From Parabacteroides chinchillae (lineage in GTDB: Bacteria > Bacteroidota > Bacteroidia > Bacteroidales > Tannerellaceae): a DNA stretch of 64,000 nt. The translations under genes were made by a program, and so were the position numbers. Shown piece after piece: positions 1 through 11,056 of the stretch. The DNA lies in assembly GCF_900108035.1 (NCBI RefSeq), contig NZ_FNVS01000014.1:52304-116303 (forward strand). Direction: 5' to 3'. The notes under the pieces were generated by a model, which saw only the letters and a list, made by a program, of their open reading frames with translations, was not told the origin of the DNA and ran no database searches. The stretch's first letter is position 1. Every line of letters begins with the position of its first letter.

Positions 1-337
1 TATTATGTGTATAACCTAAAGAAAGGTCCAGTAACTGACCTGTATTTGCAACACGATAACCAACACCGACTAATTCAAGTTCTTTCTTGTAACCTTCTGA
101 TACACCAACAACCATATTGTGAACTAAAGAACGGTATAAACCGTGAAGTGCACGATGGTTTTTCTCATCTGTCGGTCGGGTTAAGTGGATTACACCATCT
201 TCCAAAGAAACTTTAATATCAGGATTTACTTCCTGTGCAAGTTCTCCCTTTGGACCTTTTACTGTTACTACATTACCCTTGATTGTAACCGTAACACCGG
301 CTGGTACCTGAATTGGTAATTTTCCTATTCTTGACAT
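1..337 (-). CDS. rplF: 50S ribosomal protein L6 (partial, cut by window edge)
   Basis: N-terminal 112 codons of L6, which binds 23S rRNA near the base of the L7/L12 stalk. The start [12 protein letters not shown] at 337 and the GVTV..GPKGEL segment are typical of the family. It follows rpsH by 16 bases in the spc part of the ribosomal operon, with a TCCTCC complement (GGAGGA on the coding strand) just upstream of the ATG. The C-terminal part lies outside the window. Confidence 0.97.
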   Translation of the reverse strand, partial: MSRIGKLPIQVPAGVTVTIKGNVVTVKGPKGELAQEVNPDIKVSLEDGVIHLTRPTDEKNHRALHGLYRSLVHNMVVGVSEGYKKELELVGVGYRVANTGQLLDLSLGYTHN

Positions 338-353
338 TCTTCTTTCCTCCTAA

Positions 354-749
354 TTAATAAACATAACATAATACTTCACCGCCGATCTTTAAATCGCGGG
401 CTTCTTTGTCTGTCATCACACCTTTAGAAGTAGAAAGAACAGCAATACCTAGACCATTCAATACTCTCGGCATTTCTTTGTAACCAGTGTACTTACGCAA
501 ACCTGGAGTAGAAACTCTCTCAAGTTTCTTGATTGCATTTACTTTGTTTACGAGGTCATACTTCAAGGCAATTTTAATTGTTCCTTGAGGACCATCTTCT
601 ACAAACTTAAAATTAAGAATGTAACCCTTGTCGAAAAGGATCTTAGTGATCTCTTTCTTTAAATTTGACGCCGGCACTTCAACAACTCTGTGCTTCGCTT
701 TAATTGCATTACGCAATCTTGTCAAATAATCTGCTATAGGATCTGTCAT
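354..749 (-). CDS. rpsH: 30S ribosomal protein S8
   Basis: 131-aa S8, a primary 16S rRNA binding protein of the central domain and, in other bacteria, translational repressor of the spc operon. It starts MTDPIADYLTRLRNA and ends with the conserved GGEVLCYVY. Length is normal for the family. It lies between rpsN and rplF in the usual order. Confidence 0.98.
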   Translation of the reverse strand: MTDPIADYLTRLRNAIKAKHRVVEVPASNLKKEITKILFDKGYILNFKFVEDGPQGTIKIALKYDLVNKVNAIKKLERVSTPGLRKYTGYKEMPRVLNGLGIAVLSTSKGVMTDKEARDLKIGGEVLCYVY

Positions 750-805
750 ATATAAAATAATTAAATTGATCCGGCCACCCGGACAATATTTAAACTAAAA
801 AACTC

Positions 806-1075
806 TTACCAACTTGCTTTCTTTACCCCCGGGATTAAACCATGAGATGCCATTTCACGCAGTTGAATACGAGAAATTCCGAACTGGCGTACATAACCTT
901 TCGGACGACCTGTAATTTTGCAACGATTGTGCAAACGTACAGGAGAAGCATTCTTTGGTAAAGCCTGTAAAGCTTCATAGTCTCCAGCTGCTTTCAATTC
1001 TGCTCTTTTAGCAGCATATTTAGCTACAAGCTTTGCTCTTTTCACCTCGCGGGCTTTCATTGATTCCTTTGCCAT
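806..1075 (-). CDS. rpsN: 30S ribosomal protein S14 (zinc-independent type)
   Basis: 89-aa S14 of the long form without zinc. The CxxC pairs of the short zinc form are absent, and only a single Cys is seen in [11 protein letters not shown]. The end [20 protein letters not shown] is diagnostic. It follows rplE with a 6-base gap, so coupled translation is likely. Confidence 0.98.
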   Translation of the reverse strand: MAKESMKAREVKRAKLVAKYAAKRAELKAAGDYEALQALPKNASPVRLHNRCKITGRPKGYVRQFGISRIQLREMASHGLIPGVKKASW

Positions 1076-1081
1076 AACTAC

Positions 1082-1639
1082 TTAGTCTTTTTTTGCATTT
1101 TTAAAAGGCAATCCAAATTCTCTCAAGAGAGCATAACCTTCTTCATCTGTTTTCGCAGAGGTCACAAAGGTAATATTCATTCCCAATATTTTAGTAATAT
1201 TGTCAATATTTATTTCAGGGAAAATGATTTGTTCTTCAATTCCGAGAGTATAATTGCCTCTTCCGTCCAATTTACTTTCAATCCCCTTAAAGTCTCGAAT
1301 ACGTGGAAGAGCCACGCGAACGAGTCTTTCCAAGAATTCATACATCTGCTCACGACGTAATGTCACCATTACACCAATCGGCATTTTCTTACGCAACTTA
1401 AAGTTTGAGATATCCTTCTTAGAAACCGTTGCTACGGCTTTCTGACCAGTAATAGCACTCAATTCGCTAATTGCGATGTCAATGATTTTTTTATCAGCAG
1501 CAGCGAGACCTAAGCCCTGATTAATAACTATTTTCTTTAATACAGGAACCTGCATCACTGTTTTGTATCCAAACTCTTTTGTCAAAGCAGGAACAATTCT
1601 GTCCTGATATTCTTTCTTAAGACTGGCAGTATTGCTCAT
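1082..1639 (-). CDS. rplE: 50S ribosomal protein L5
   Basis: 185-aa L5, which binds 5S rRNA and contacts the P-site tRNA. The family motifs [19 protein letters not shown] and [11 protein letters not shown] are present and the length is normal. Its start codon shares a base with the stop region of rplX at 1639, indicating tight coupling. Confidence 0.98.
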   Translation of the reverse strand: MSNTASLKKEYQDRIVPALTKEFGYKTVMQVPVLKKIVINQGLGLAAADKKIIDIAISELSAITGQKAVATVSKKDISNFKLRKKMPIGVMVTLRREQMYEFLERLVRVALPRIRDFKGIESKLDGRGNYTLGIEEQIIFPEINIDNITKILGMNITFVTSAKTDEEGYALLREFGLPFKNAKKD

Positions 1640-1959
1640 TACTTAATTTCCTCCCCTGATTTTTTTGAATAACGCACTAAAGCACCTTCAGCATTCAACT
1701 TACGACCAATACGAGTTGGCTTACCTGATTTAGGGTCAACTACATTAAGGTTAGAAATATGAACAGGAGCTTCTTTCTTTTCGATTCCTCCCTGAGGATT
1801 CTTTGCATTAGGCTTGGTATGCTTTGATACCATATTAATACCTTCAACAATTGCACGATTGTCCTTTACAAGCACTTGTAAAACACGTCCAGTTTTACCT
1901 TTGTCCTCGCCGGTATTAACAAATACTATATCGCCTTTTTTGATATGTAATTTACTCAT
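1639..1959 (-). CDS. rplX: 50S ribosomal protein L24
   Basis: 106-aa L24, an assembly initiator that binds the 5' end of 23S rRNA. It has the KOW motif ([18 protein letters not shown]). A longer reading frame extends upstream to 2007, but the family start [10 protein letters not shown] is at 1959. The extension would run into rplN, so I use 1959. Confidence 0.97.
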   Translation of the reverse strand: MSKLHIKKGDIVFVNTGEDKGKTGRVLQVLVKDNRAIVEGINMVSKHTKPNAKNPQGGIEKKEAPVHISNLNVVDPKSGKPTRIGRKLNAEGALVRYSKKSGEEIK

Positions 1960-1978
1960 TACTTTAAACTTTACAATA

Positions 1979-2344
1979 TTAAAGCACTTCAGGTGCAAGT
2001 GATACAATTTTCATGTTAGTTGCACGAAGTTCTCTGGCAACCGGACCAAAAATACGGCTTCCACGGATATCCCCACCGGCATTCAGCAATACACATGCAT
2101 TATCATCAAAACGGATGTAAGATCCATCTGGACGGCGGATTTCTTTTTTAGTGCGAACAATAATAGCTTTAGAAACAGCACCCTTCTTAACATCAGAAGC
2201 AGGTATTACACTCTTAATTGCTACTACAATCACATCACCTACAGTGGCATAACGCTTTCTTGTTCCACCTAAAACGCGGATACATAAAGCTTCTTTTGCA
2301 CCACTATTGTCAGCTACTACTAATCTAGATTCTTGTTGTATCAT
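1979..2344 (-). CDS. rplN: 50S ribosomal protein L14
   Basis: 121-aa L14, a highly conserved protein at the subunit interface near the L19 bridge. Seen directly: [18 protein letters not shown] at the start and [12 protein letters not shown] at the end, both family hallmarks. It is separated by one base from rpsQ. Confidence 0.98.
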   Translation of the reverse strand: MIQQESRLVVADNSGAKEALCIRVLGGTRKRYATVGDVIVVAIKSVIPASDVKKGAVSKAIIVRTKKEIRRPDGSYIRFDDNACVLLNAGGDIRGSRIFGPVARELRATNMKIVSLAPEVL

Positions 2345-2345
2345 G

Positions 2346-2603
2346 TTACTTAGCCCTTTCGATTATTTGAACTAATCTCCATCTTTTTGTTTTGCTCAAA
2401 GGACGAGTTTCCATAATTTTTACAGTATCGCCAATGTTGCATTCATTCTTTTCGTCGTGAGCATGATATTTCTTCGTTTTGTTAACGAACTTACCATAAA
2501 TGGGGTGTTTTTCCTTCCATTTAATAGCAACAGTGATACTCTTATCCATTTTGTTGCTAGTAACCACGCCCGTTCTTTCTTTTCTTAAATTTCTAGTTTC
2601 CAT
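2346..2603 (-). CDS. rpsQ: 30S ribosomal protein S17
   Basis: 85-aa S17, an OB-fold protein binding 16S helix 11. The ATG at 2603 giving [12 protein letters not shown] matches the family. An in-frame TTG at 2612 would add three residues and is less likely. The motif [14 protein letters not shown] is conserved. Confidence 0.96.
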   Translation of the reverse strand: METRNLRKERTGVVTSNKMDKSITVAIKWKEKHPIYGKFVNKTKKYHAHDEKNECNIGDTVKIMETRPLSKTKRWRLVQIIERAK

Positions 2604-2612
2604 CAGGCTCAA

Positions 2613-2810
2613 TTATTTGTTGTTAAGTTCTCTCTGGCGCAATTCTGTTTTCATGCGCGCAATCATCCTGCGTTGCTGTTTAATCTGAGCAGGGTTATCC
2701 ATAGGAGAAATGCTATGGTTAATTACCTTTTGATCATAGGCTGCAACCTCGGCATCTACTCTTTCAAGCAATTCTTTTGTGCTTAATTCTCTAATTTCTG
2801 CAATCTTCAT
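2613..2810 (-). CDS. rpmC: 50S ribosomal protein L29
   Basis: 65-aa helical L29 at the peptide tunnel exit, next to L23, where trigger factor and SRP dock. It starts MKIAEIRELSTKEL and ends RMKTELRQREL. Size and place between rplP and rpsQ are normal. Confidence 0.97.
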   Translation of the reverse strand: MKIAEIRELSTKELLERVDAEVAAYDQKVINHSISPMDNPAQIKQQRRMIARMKTELRQRELNNK

Positions 2811-2815
2811 AACAA

Positions 2816-3250
2816 TTACGCATTTTGATTTTGCATGTCATAATCACGTCTCACAACAAACTTCGTTGTCACCGGAAGCTTTTGTGCAGCTAAGCGCAAA
2901 GCTTCTTTAGCGATATCAAAAGGAACACCTTCGATCTCGAAAATCAAACGACCTGGAGTAACAGGCGCAACGAACCCTTCAGGATTACCTTTACCTTTAC
3001 CCATACGTACTTCGGCAGGCTTCTTAGTGATCGGTTTATCCGGGAAGATACGAACCCAAACCTGACCCTGACGTTGCATATAACGAGTTACAGCAATACG
3101 GGCAGCTTCGATCTGACGACCGGTAATCCATTTATTTTCTAATGACTTTATACCAAAAGAACCAAAAGCCAACTGATTACCGCGCTGAGCTTCGCCCTTC
3201 ATGCGGCCTTTCTGCTGTCTTCTGAACTTTGTCTTTTTCGGTTGTAACAT
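2816..3250 (-). CDS. rplP: 50S ribosomal protein L16
   Basis: 144-aa L16, which helps shape the A-site region of the peptidyl transferase centre. [19 protein letters not shown] and the [14 protein letters not shown] loop are typical. It is 20 bases after rpsC. Confidence 0.98.
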   Translation of the reverse strand: MLQPKKTKFRRQQKGRMKGEAQRGNQLAFGSFGIKSLENKWITGRQIEAARIAVTRYMQRQGQVWVRIFPDKPITKKPAEVRMGKGKGNPEGFVAPVTPGRLIFEIEGVPFDIAKEALRLAAQKLPVTTKFVVRRDYDMQNQNA

Positions 3251-3269
3251 CTCTATTAAATTCTAACGT

Positions 3270-4004
3270 TTAACGATTAGCTTTCTTTCTCTTGAAGTTT
3301 TTCTCTCTGCTGCCTCCGGCATTTTCGTTTCTGCGACCTGAGTCTTTTGATGCAGTGAATGAAGGAGCCAAATCTCTCTTTCCATAAACTTCACCACGAC
3401 AGATCCAAACCTTAACACCGATCAACCCTACTTTTGTCAACGCTTCAGCCAAAGCATAATCAATATCAGCTCTGAATGTGTGCAACGGAGTTCTTCCTTC
3501 TTTATACATTTCAGAACGTGCCATTTCAGCACCGTTCAAACGACCAGAGACTTGCACTTTAATACCTTCGGCACCCATTCTCATGGTAGAGGCTATTGCC
3601 ATCTTAATAGCACGACGGTAAGCAATTTTTCCTTCAAGCTGACGAGCAATATTGTTTGCAACAATAACAGCGTCCAATTCAGGTCTTTTCACCTCAAAGA
3701 TGTTTATTTGAACCTCTTTGTCTGTGATCTTCTTCAACTCTTCTTTCAACTTATCAACTTCCTGACCACCTTTACCGATGATAATACCAGGACGTGATGT
3801 GCAAACTGTAATTGTAATCAACTTAAGCGTACGTTCAATAACGATACGAGATACACTAGCTTTTGCAAGACGGGCATTCAAATACTTACGGATCTTGCTA
3901 TCTTCTAACAAAGTATCTCCGTAATTTTTGCCGCCATACCAATTGGAATCCCAACCACGGATGATTCCTAAACGATTACTAACCGGATTAACTTTTTGTC
4001 CCAT
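3270..4004 (-). CDS. rpsC: 30S ribosomal protein S3
   Basis: 244-aa S3, part of the mRNA entry channel and its helicase activity. It has a KH domain ([14 protein letters not shown] at about residues 73-86) and the C-terminal S3 domain ([12 protein letters not shown]). The tail after about residue 210 is basic and rich in Ser/Asn/Lys, typical of Bacteroidetes S3. Confidence 0.98.
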   Translation of the reverse strand: MGQKVNPVSNRLGIIRGWDSNWYGGKNYGDTLLEDSKIRKYLNARLAKASVSRIVIERTLKLITITVCTSRPGIIIGKGGQEVDKLKEELKKITDKEVQINIFEVKRPELDAVIVANNIARQLEGKIAYRRAIKMAIASTMRMGAEGIKVQVSGRLNGAEMARSEMYKEGRTPLHTFRADIDYALAEALTKVGLIGVKVWICRGEVYGKRDLAPSFTASKDSGRRNENAGGSREKNFKRKKANR

Positions 4005-4010
4005 CTACAA

Positions 4011-4421
4011 TTAATTTTGACTATCGTTTTTACTAAGTGTATCAACAAACAGAGTTACATGATTCGAACGTTTACGAATTCTATAACCTCTTCCCTGAGG
4101 AGCAGGACGCATTCTCTTCAATGTAGTAGCGCAATCTACGCTAATAGAAGAAACACACAACTCTCCAGTTTCTGCTTTACGTTCATTCTTCTGTTCCCAA
4201 TTGGCAATAGCTGAACGAAGCAATTTTTCTACTCTTGCTGCAGCTTCCTTATTAGAAAACTTCAAAACACCAAGTGCACGGAATACTTCCATACCGCGGA
4301 TCATGTCTACAACGAGACGCATCTTGCGGGGAGAAGTCGGCACATTACGCAATTTTGCGAAGTACATGGTCTTCTGGGCTTCTTTTCTTGCTTCAGCTGA
4401 TATTCTTTTTCTAGCACCCAT
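4011..4421 (-). CDS. rplV: 50S ribosomal protein L22
   Basis: 136-aa L22, whose hairpin lines the exit tunnel and contacts macrolides. The tunnel loop [19 protein letters not shown] is intact, with no deletion suggestive of macrolide resistance. It starts [15 protein letters not shown], as in other Bacteroidales. Confidence 0.98.
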   Translation of the reverse strand: MGARKRISAEARKEAQKTMYFAKLRNVPTSPRKMRLVVDMIRGMEVFRALGVLKFSNKEAAARVEKLLRSAIANWEQKNERKAETGELCVSSISVDCATTLKRMRPAPQGRGYRIRKRSNHVTLFVDTLSKNDSQN

Positions 4422-4473
4422 TTTATTCGATTCTTTTTATTTTCAGATTCCTGAATTCCTGTTACTACCGATA

Positions 4474-4743
4474 TTATTTCTTCTTGTTACCGGCGTGACC
4501 ACGGAAAGTACGCGTAGGAGAAAATTCTCCCAACTTATGACCTACCATATTTTCGGTTACAAAAACAGGAATAAATTTATTTCCATTGTGAACTGCAATA
4601 GTATGGCCTACAAAATCAGGCGAAATCATTGAAGCTCTTGCCCACGTCTTAACGACAGCTTTCTTACCGGACTCATTCATAGCCAGCACTTTCTTTTCAA
4701 GCTTTACATTAATATACGGGCCTTTTTTTAGCGAACGACTCAT
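4474..4743 (-). CDS. rpsS: 30S ribosomal protein S19
   Basis: 89-aa S19, which forms a complex with S13 at the subunit head. [11 protein letters not shown], the [23 protein letters not shown] block and the final [10 protein letters not shown] are family hallmarks. Twenty bases separate it from rplB. Confidence 0.98.
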   Translation of the reverse strand: MSRSLKKGPYINVKLEKKVLAMNESGKKAVVKTWARASMISPDFVGHTIAVHNGNKFIPVFVTENMVGHKLGEFSPTRTFRGHAGNKKK

Positions 4744-4763
4744 AGTTTACTTAATTAATCAGA

Positions 4764-5588
4764 TTATTTCTTTCTTCTTTCAATAATATATTTTGAAGAA
4801 TGTTTCTTCGGAGCTCTTGTCTTCAAGCCCTTAGCATATAAGCCATTACGAGATCTAGGATGACCTCCGGAAGCACGACCTTCTCCACCTCCCATTGGGT
4901 GATCAACCGGGTTCATAACAACACCACGGTTACGAGGACGACGACCTAACCATCTAGAACGACCGGCTTTACCTGATTTTTCAAGACCATGGTCTGAATT
5001 GCCTACCGCACCAATTGTAGCTTTACAAGCTGCAAGAATCTTTCTTGTTTCACCAGAAGGCATCTTTATGATTGCATAAGCACCTTCTTTAGATGTCAGC
5101 TGAGCAAATGCACCTGCAGAACGTACCATTTTAGCACCCTGTCCAGGACGAAGCTCAATGTTGTGAATAATAGTACCAACGGGAATATTTGCCATAGGCA
5201 AAGTATTACCTACCTCAGGAGCGGCATCGCTACCTGAAACCACTGTTTGGCCAACTTCCAAGCCGTTCGGAGCGATAATATAGCTCTTTGCTCCGTCAGC
5301 ATAATACAATAAAGCAATACGTGAAGTACGGTTTGGATCGTACTCGATAGACTTTACTGTTGCAGGAATGCCATCTTTGTTTCTCTTGAAATCGATAAAT
5401 CTGTACTTCTGTTTGTGGCCACCACCAAGATAACGCATTGTCATCTTACCTGTGTTGTTACGACCACCTGAACTCTTCTTACCTGTTACAAGAGACTTCT
5501 CTGGTGTACTTGCAGTGATTTTATCAAATGCACCAATAACTTTGTGTCTCTGCCCCGGTGTTGTGGGCTTTAATTTACGTATTCCCAT
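4764..5588 (-). CDS. rplB: 50S ribosomal protein L2
   Basis: 274-aa L2, needed for subunit joining and peptidyl transferase activity. The conserved [14 protein letters not shown] segment near residue 230 contains the functionally important His. The length is normal. Confidence 0.98.
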   Translation of the reverse strand: MGIRKLKPTTPGQRHKVIGAFDKITASTPEKSLVTGKKSSGGRNNTGKMTMRYLGGGHKQKYRFIDFKRNKDGIPATVKSIEYDPNRTSRIALLYYADGAKSYIIAPNGLEVGQTVVSGSDAAPEVGNTLPMANIPVGTIIHNIELRPGQGAKMVRSAGAFAQLTSKEGAYAIIKMPSGETRKILAACKATIGAVGNSDHGLEKSGKAGRSRWLGRRPRNRGVVMNPVDHPMGGGEGRASGGHPRSRNGLYAKGLKTRAPKKHSSKYIIERRKK

Positions 5589-5596
5589 TTCTTTTT

Positions 5597-5890
5597 TTAG
5601 ATATTACTAAAGAAATCAATTGTTTCTCCTTCTTTCAACGTTACGATCGCTTTTTTGAAAGCAGCCTGCTTGCCATTAATCACACCAGACTTTGTATAAC
5701 GACTTTTTAATTTACCAGAGTAGTTGATGGTGTTAACATCAACTACGGTAACATTATACATATCTTCTACAGCTTTCTTAATCTCTAACTTGTTGGCATC
5801 AGGAGAAACACGAAAACCATAGCGATTAGCCATCTTTTCTGTAATCGCTGTTTGCTTCTCTGTTACTATAGGTTTAATAATAATTCCCAT
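5597..5890 (-). CDS. rplW: 50S ribosomal protein L23
   Basis: 97-aa L23, the docking site for trigger factor (tig is encoded further along this window). It starts [14 protein letters not shown], has the [14 protein letters not shown] strand and ends KEGETIDFF. It is 8 bases from rplB. Confidence 0.97.
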   Translation of the reverse strand: MGIIIKPIVTEKQTAITEKMANRYGFRVSPDANKLEIKKAVEDMYNVTVVDVNTINYSGKLKSRYTKSGVINGKQAAFKKAIVTLKEGETIDFFSNI

Positions 5891-5901
5891 CTCTTCACTC
5901 C

Positions 5902-6531
5902 TTATGCGTTAAAAAGTTTTTCTATAGCAGCAACTGAACTCTCGGTAACAACCATATTCGCAGCATTCAATACTCCGTATGTGTTTAGCTCAGAAGCTGT
6001 TATAACATTTGCCTTTTCTAAATTACGAGCCGACAAATATACAAAATTATTCTTCTCCGGTAAAACCATAAGCAACTTTTCACCAGCCACTTTCAGGTTT
6101 TTAGCAATTGTTACAAATTCTTTAGTTTTAGGAGCTTCCATTACGAAGTCTTCAACAACTACAATTGCGTTATTCTTTACTTTATAAGCCAATGCAGACT
6201 TACGAGCCAAAGATTTCACTTTCTTGTTCAACTTAAACTCATAATCACGAGGTCTAGGACCGAATACACGGCCACCACCTACTAATACCGGAGAGTTTAT
6301 ATCACCACGACGTGCACCACCTCCACCTTTCTGGCGGATCAGCTTACGTGTACTACCTGATACTTCGCTTCTCTCTTTTGACTTATGCGTTCCCTGACGT
6401 TGATTAGCCAAATACTGCTTTACATCCAAATAGATAGCATGATCATTGGGTTCAATGCCGAAAATTGCATCGTTCAAAGTTACCTTTCTTCCGGTATCTT
6501 CACCTTTAATATTAAATACGCTCAGTTCCAT
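5902..6531 (-). CDS. rplD: 50S ribosomal protein L4
   Basis: 209-aa L4, a tunnel protein and in enterobacteria a repressor of the S10 operon. The tunnel loop [19 protein letters not shown] is intact. The ATG overlaps the end of rplC by one base at 6531, so the two are translationally coupled. Confidence 0.98.
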   Translation of the reverse strand: MELSVFNIKGEDTGRKVTLNDAIFGIEPNDHAIYLDVKQYLANQRQGTHKSKERSEVSGSTRKLIRQKGGGGARRGDINSPVLVGGGRVFGPRPRDYEFKLNKKVKSLARKSALAYKVKNNAIVVVEDFVMEAPKTKEFVTIAKNLKVAGEKLLMVLPEKNNFVYLSARNLEKANVITASELNTYGVLNAANMVVTESSVAAIEKLFNA

Positions 6532-7148
6532 TACTTTTCAATTAATAAGATTGAACCTTTTGCTCCTGGAACAGATCCTTTTACCAATAAAAGATTATGT
6601 TCCGGCATTACCTTGATCACCTGCAGGTTCTGAACTGTTACACGTTCGTTACCCATCTGGCCGCCCATTCGCATACCTTTGAATACTTTCGCAGGGTAAG
6701 AACAAGCACCAATAGAACCCGGTTTACGAGCACGATTATGCTGACCGTGAGTAGTCTGGCCTACACCACCAAAACCATGGCGTTTTACTACACCCTGGAA
6801 TCCCTTACCTTTAGATGTACCAATTACATCTACGAAACCTGCATTATCCAAGTAATCTACAGTGATTACATCACCCAACTTGTATTCAGTTTCAAAATTC
6901 TTGAACTCGGCCAAGTATCTCTTGGGAGCTACACCTGCTTTTTGAAAGTGACCCATTTCCGGCTTAGTTGTGTGTTTCTCTTTTTTGTCTTCGAAACCTA
7001 ACTGTACTGCCTGATAGCCATCTTTTTCCAAAGTCTTAACCTGTGTAACTACACAAGGACCCACTTCGATAACAGTGCATGGAAGATTTTTTCCCTCGGC
7101 ACTGAAAACGGATGTCATTCCGATTTTTTTTCCTAATAATCCTGGCAT
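6531..7148 (-). CDS. rplC: 50S ribosomal protein L3
   Basis: 205-aa L3, an early assembly protein close to the peptidyl transferase centre. [15 protein letters not shown] and the [18 protein letters not shown] loop are diagnostic. No change typical of pleuromutilin resistance is obvious, though this was judged only by eye. Confidence 0.98.
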   Translation of the reverse strand: MPGLLGKKIGMTSVFSAEGKNLPCTVIEVGPCVVTQVKTLEKDGYQAVQLGFEDKKEKHTTKPEMGHFQKAGVAPKRYLAEFKNFETEYKLGDVITVDYLDNAGFVDVIGTSKGKGFQGVVKRHGFGGVGQTTHGQHNRARKPGSIGACSYPAKVFKGMRMGGQMGNERVTVQNLQVIKVMPEHNLLLVKGSVPGAKGSILLIEK

Positions 7149-7168
7149 TTCACTAATTGTTAATTAAC

Positions 7169-7474
7169 TTACACTTTAATTTCTACTTCAACACCACTGG
7201 GTAATTCCAGCTTCATCAATGCGTCAACTGTTTTAGCAGTTGAGCTGTAGATATCGATTAATCTCTTATATGAAGAGAGTTCGAACTGCTCACGAGATTT
7301 CTTGTTAACGAAAGTTGAGCGGTTCACAGTAAAGATACGTTTGTGTGTAGGCAGAGGTATAGGACCGCTTACTACAGCACCGGTAGCCTTTACAGTCTTT
7401 ACGATCTTCTCTGCAGACTTGTCTACCAGAGAATAATCATAAGACTTTAATTTAATTCTGATCTTTTGGCTCAT
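7169..7474 (-). CDS. rpsJ: 30S ribosomal protein S10
   Basis: 101-aa S10, which also serves as NusE in transcription antitermination. It starts [13 protein letters not shown] and has the [17 protein letters not shown] block. It directly follows fusA (21-base gap); no tuf gene intervenes, as is usual in Bacteroidetes. Confidence 0.98.
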   Translation of the reverse strand: MSQKIRIKLKSYDYSLVDKSAEKIVKTVKATGAVVSGPIPLPTHKRIFTVNRSTFVNKKSREQFELSSYKRLIDIYSSTAKTVDALMKLELPSGVEVEIKV

Positions 7475-7495
7475 ATTATTATATATGTTTCTAAA

Positions 7496-9625
7496 TTATT
7501 TGATCAAATCAGCACGACCTTGAACTTCTGTCAACACTTGTTTAGCGATAGAAGAAGATACCTGAGCATAATGTGAGAACTGCATAGAAGAAGTTGCACG
7601 ACCCGAAGTAATAGTACGCAAAGCTGTTACATAACCAAATGTTTCAGCCAATGGAACTTTAGCTTTTACAATACGGGCACCTGTACGGCTAGACTCCATA
7701 CCTTCTACCTGGCCACGACGTTTATTCAAGTCGCCAATCACATCACCCATGCTTTCTTCTGGAGTCACAACTTCCATCTGCATAATCGGTTCCATCAAAG
7801 CAGGACCGGCCTTTTCTGAAGCATTCTTGAATGCCTGAATAGCTGCAATTTCAAATGACAACTGATCAGAGTCAACCGGGTGGAAAGAACCATCAATCAA
7901 AGTAACCTTCAATTTATCCAGCGGATAACCAGCAAGAATACCGTTCTTCATAGCCTTTTCGAAACCTTTCTGAACAGAAGGGATAAACTCTTTAGGAATG
8001 TTACCACCTTTTACTTCATCAACAAACTGCAAAGTTCCTTCAAAGTCGGCAGGAGCCGGTTCAACACGAACAATAATATCAGCGAACTTACCACGACCAC
8101 CGGATTGCTTCTTGTAAACTTCACGAAGTTCAACAGATTTTGTGATAGCTTCTTTATAAGTAACCTGAGGTTTACCTTGATTACATTCAACTTTAAATTC
8201 ACGACGCAAACGGTCGATAATGATATCCAAGTGAAGCTCACCCATACCACTAATTACAGTTTGGCCTGTTTCTTCGTTAGTCTGAACACGGAATGTAGGA
8301 TCCTCTTCAGCCAACTTACCTAAGCCTATGCCCAACTTATCTAAGTCTTTCTGAGTTTTAGGCTCTACAGCAACACCGATAACCGGATCCGGGAATTCCA
8401 TAGATTCCAGTGTAATCGGATGTGCTTCATCACACAGTGTATCACCAGTACGGATATCTTTGAAACCAACACCTGCACCTATATCACCACAACCGATAGC
8501 TTCCATCGGATTCTGTTTATTTGAATGCATCTGGAACAAGCGGGAAATACGTTCCTTCTTATCTGAACGAGAGTTGTAAACATAAGAACCAGCCTGCAAA
8601 GAACCTGAGTAAACACGGAAGAAACACAAACGACCTACATACGGGTCTGTTGCGATCTTAAATGCAAGAGCTGTCATCGGTTCTTCAAACAGAGGTTTGC
8701 GAACGATCACTTTCTCGGGATCTTTAGGATCTGTACCTTCAATAGCTTCTGTATCTGCAGGGCTAGGCAAGTATGCACAAACAGCATTCAGCAATGTCTG
8801 AACACCCTTATTCTTAAATGAAGAACCACAAATCATCGGATTGATCTGCATAGCGATTGTACCTTTACGGATAGCTTTTTTAATTTCCTCTTCAGTAATT
8901 GTAGAAGGATCATCAAAATATTTTTCCATCAAAGCATCATCGCATTCCGCCAAAGTTTCAAGCATTTTTTCTCTCCACTCCTCCGCTTCTGCCATTAAAT
9001 TTGCAGGTATTTCTTCTGTTGTATATTCAGCACCCATAGTTTCATCGTGCCAGAAAATAGCCTTCATTGTGATAAGATCCACAACACCCTGGAATTTTTC
9101 TTCTGATCCGATAGGAATCTGAATAGGACAAGGATTTGCACCTAATACATCTTTTACCTGACGAACAACTTCAAAGAAGTTTGCGCCGGAACGGTCCATT
9201 TTATTAACGTAACCAATTCTAGGTACATTATATTTATCAGCTTGACGCCATACAGTTTCAGACTGAGGTTCAACACCACCTACAGCACAGAAAGCAGCAA
9301 CGGCACCATCCAGAATACGTAATGAACGCTCTACTTCAACAGTAAAGTCTACGTGCCCCGGAGTGTCAATCAAGTTAATTTTATACTTGTCATTATTGTA
9401 ATTCCAGAAAGTAGTAGTAGCAGCAGAAGTAATGGTAATACCACGTTCCTGCTCCTGCTCCATCCAGTCCATAGTAGCAGCACCGTCATGAACCTCACCA
9501 ATTTTGTGAGTCAGACCTGTGTAGAAAAGAATACGCTCTGAAGTCGTAGTCTTTCCCGCATCGATGTGCGCCATGATACCGATGTTTCTGGTATATTTTA
9601 ATTGTTCGTCAGCTTTTGTTGCCAT
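7496..9625 (-). CDS. fusA: Elongation factor G
   Basis: 709-aa translational GTPase driving translocation. G-domain motifs are clear: [15 protein letters not shown] (P-loop, about residues 19-33), DTPGHVDF and NKMDRSGA. Domains II-V follow, with [13 protein letters not shown] and the C-terminal [17 protein letters not shown]. Length is full. It is the third gene of the str operon, 28 bases after rpsG. Confidence 0.98.
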   Translation of the reverse strand: MATKADEQLKYTRNIGIMAHIDAGKTTTSERILFYTGLTHKIGEVHDGAATMDWMEQEQERGITITSAATTTFWNYNNDKYKINLIDTPGHVDFTVEVERSLRILDGAVAAFCAVGGVEPQSETVWRQADKYNVPRIGYVNKMDRSGANFFEVVRQVKDVLGANPCPIQIPIGSEEKFQGVVDLITMKAIFWHDETMGAEYTTEEIPANLMAEAEEWREKMLETLAECDDALMEKYFDDPSTITEEEIKKAIRKGTIAMQINPMICGSSFKNKGVQTLLNAVCAYLPSPADTEAIEGTDPKDPEKVIVRKPLFEEPMTALAFKIATDPYVGRLCFFRVYSGSLQAGSYVYNSRSDKKERISRLFQMHSNKQNPMEAIGCGDIGAGVGFKDIRTGDTLCDEAHPITLESMEFPDPVIGVAVEPKTQKDLDKLGIGLGKLAEEDPTFRVQTNEETGQTVISGMGELHLDIIIDRLRREFKVECNQGKPQVTYKEAITKSVELREVYKKQSGGRGKFADIIVRVEPAPADFEGTLQFVDEVKGGNIPKEFIPSVQKGFEKAMKNGILAGYPLDKLKVTLIDGSFHPVDSDQLSFEIAAIQAFKNASEKAGPALMEPIMQMEVVTPEESMGDVIGDLNKRRGQVEGMESSRTGARIVKAKVPLAETFGYVTALRTITSGRATSSMQFSHYAQVSSSIAKQVLTEVQGRADLIK

Positions 9626-9653
9626 CTTTTTTATTGTCTCCTTAAATTGCTAA

Positions 9654-10130
9654 TTAAAATCTGAAGTGAGCGAATGCACGGTTAGCTTCAGCCATACGAT
9701 GCATATCTTCTTTTCTTTTGAATGCGCCACCCTGGTTATTGAAAGCATCTACAATCTCTGCAGACAACTTATCAGACATCGTCTTACCACCACGCTTACG
9801 AGCGAACAGGATAAGATTTTTCATTGAAATGGATTCTTTACGATCCGGGCGGATTTCTGTAGGCACCTGGAATGTTGCACCACCGACACGGCGAGATTTA
9901 ACCTCTACCTGGGGAGTAATATTATCGAGCGCAGCTTTCCAAATCTCGAGAGAGGATTTTTCTTCGTTAGGCAATTTGGCCTTTACGTTTTCCAACGCAG
10001 AATAAAAAATTTCGAAGGCAGTATTCTTCTTGCCATCATACATCAAATGGTTTACGAATCTCGTAACCTTTACATCACCGAAAACAGGATCCGGCAGGAT
10101 CTGTCTTTTCTTTGGTTTTGCTTTTCTCAT
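9654..10130 (-). CDS. rpsG: 30S ribosomal protein S7
   Basis: 158-aa S7, initiator of 30S head assembly. It starts [19 protein letters not shown] and contains [18 protein letters not shown] 148-base gap separates it from rpsL. The gap has a small GGTTC-CGCT-GAACC hairpin near 10183-10196 but no clear promoter. Confidence 0.98.
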   Translation of the reverse strand: MRKAKPKKRQILPDPVFGDVKVTRFVNHLMYDGKKNTAFEIFYSALENVKAKLPNEEKSSLEIWKAALDNITPQVEVKSRRVGGATFQVPTEIRPDRKESISMKNLILFARKRGGKTMSDKLSAEIVDAFNNQGGAFKRKEDMHRMAEANRAFAHFRF

Positions 10131-10278
10131 TTTGTTTCAAAAATTTCGATCTTGTTTTTGGTTGCCTCTTTTATCGTCTTCAACGGTTCCGCTGAACCAT
10201 TTACTCAACCTAGCCTATCCAAATAACTAAAACCAGCTTTAATACTTAATTTAATTTCTCAGTCTGGAAGGTTATTAA

Positions 10279-10680
10279 TTACTTCTTCCCTTTTGCTGCT
10301 GCCTGACCTGGTTTAGGACGTTTAGCTCCGTATTTAGAACGACGCTGAGTACGACCATTCACGCCAGCTGTATCCAAAGTACCGCGAACAATATGGTAAC
10401 GTACACCAGGAAGGTCTTTTACACGACCGCCACGAACCAACACGATTGAGTGTTCCTGCAAGTTATGTCCTTCTCCCGGAATGTAAGAGTTTACTTCTTT
10501 ACCATTTGTCAAACGTACTCTCGCTACTTTACGCATTGCAGAGTTAGGTTTTTTAGGGGTTGTAGTATACACACGTACACATACGCCACGTCTCTGAGGA
10601 CATGAATCCAATGCGGGTGATTTACCTTTAACCACCAAAGTTTCCCTTCCTTTTCTAACTAATTGCTGAATTGTAGGCAT
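10279..10680 (-). CDS. rpsL: 30S ribosomal protein S12
   Basis: 133-aa S12 of the decoding centre and first gene of the long ribosomal operon. The loops [14 protein letters not shown] and [13 protein letters not shown] carry the Lys residues found in streptomycin-sensitive strains, so no rpsL resistance change is visible. The C-terminus is basic ([11 protein letters not shown]). Confidence 0.98.
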   Translation of the reverse strand: MPTIQQLVRKGRETLVVKGKSPALDSCPQRRGVCVRVYTTTPKKPNSAMRKVARVRLTNGKEVNSYIPGEGHNLQEHSIVLVRGGRVKDLPGVRYHIVRGTLDTAGVNGRTQRRSKYGAKRPKPGQAAAKGKK

Positions 10681-10747
10681 TTCTTTTCTTTTTTTAAACT
10701 TTGAATGTGTTATTATTTAATTATCTCTTTTTTCAAATTTTGAGCTG

Positions 10748-10853
10748 CAAAGATATACATTTTAATTCGGACTATCAATTAGTTGCCACACTTTTTGCAT
10801 ATAATCTGCGCTAAAAACGGTGCAAAGTTACGTATTTGTTCCCGTTCTACAAG
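10748..10853 (-). promoter_or_regulatory. Tandem promoters for the str/S10/spc ribosomal operon
   Basis: Two Bacteroidetes -7 boxes read on the minus strand: TATCTTTG at 10755-10748 and TAACTTTG at 10830-10823. The distal one has CTTG at 10853-10850 exactly 19 bases upstream, a fair -33 match. Both sit within 150 bases of rpsL. Two promoters would suit the high output of this operon, but start sites are inferred. Confidence 0.6.
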
Positions 10854-11056
10854 TTAAGACCTTTAAGTATTTATACATAATTAACAATTAAAACAGAACT
10901 TATTCAGTATTACAGAACATTATAGCAGCAATTTTATTTGTACCGGACTTTTTTTAATCGCCTACCCTTTGTCGTTTAATTGTCTACCTTATTCAATTTA
11001 GTAGCTTACCTAAAAAGTATCAGATCATAGTCTCAATAAAGGGATGTTTAAGGATT

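Noticed and set aside
10131..10278. Possible gene or promoter in the rpsG-rpsL gap
   Set aside because: Only a small hairpin and AT-rich sequence; no reading frame or promoter match.
10681..11056. Possible small gene upstream of rpsL
   Set aside because: Only promoter elements were found; reading frames are short and AT-driven.
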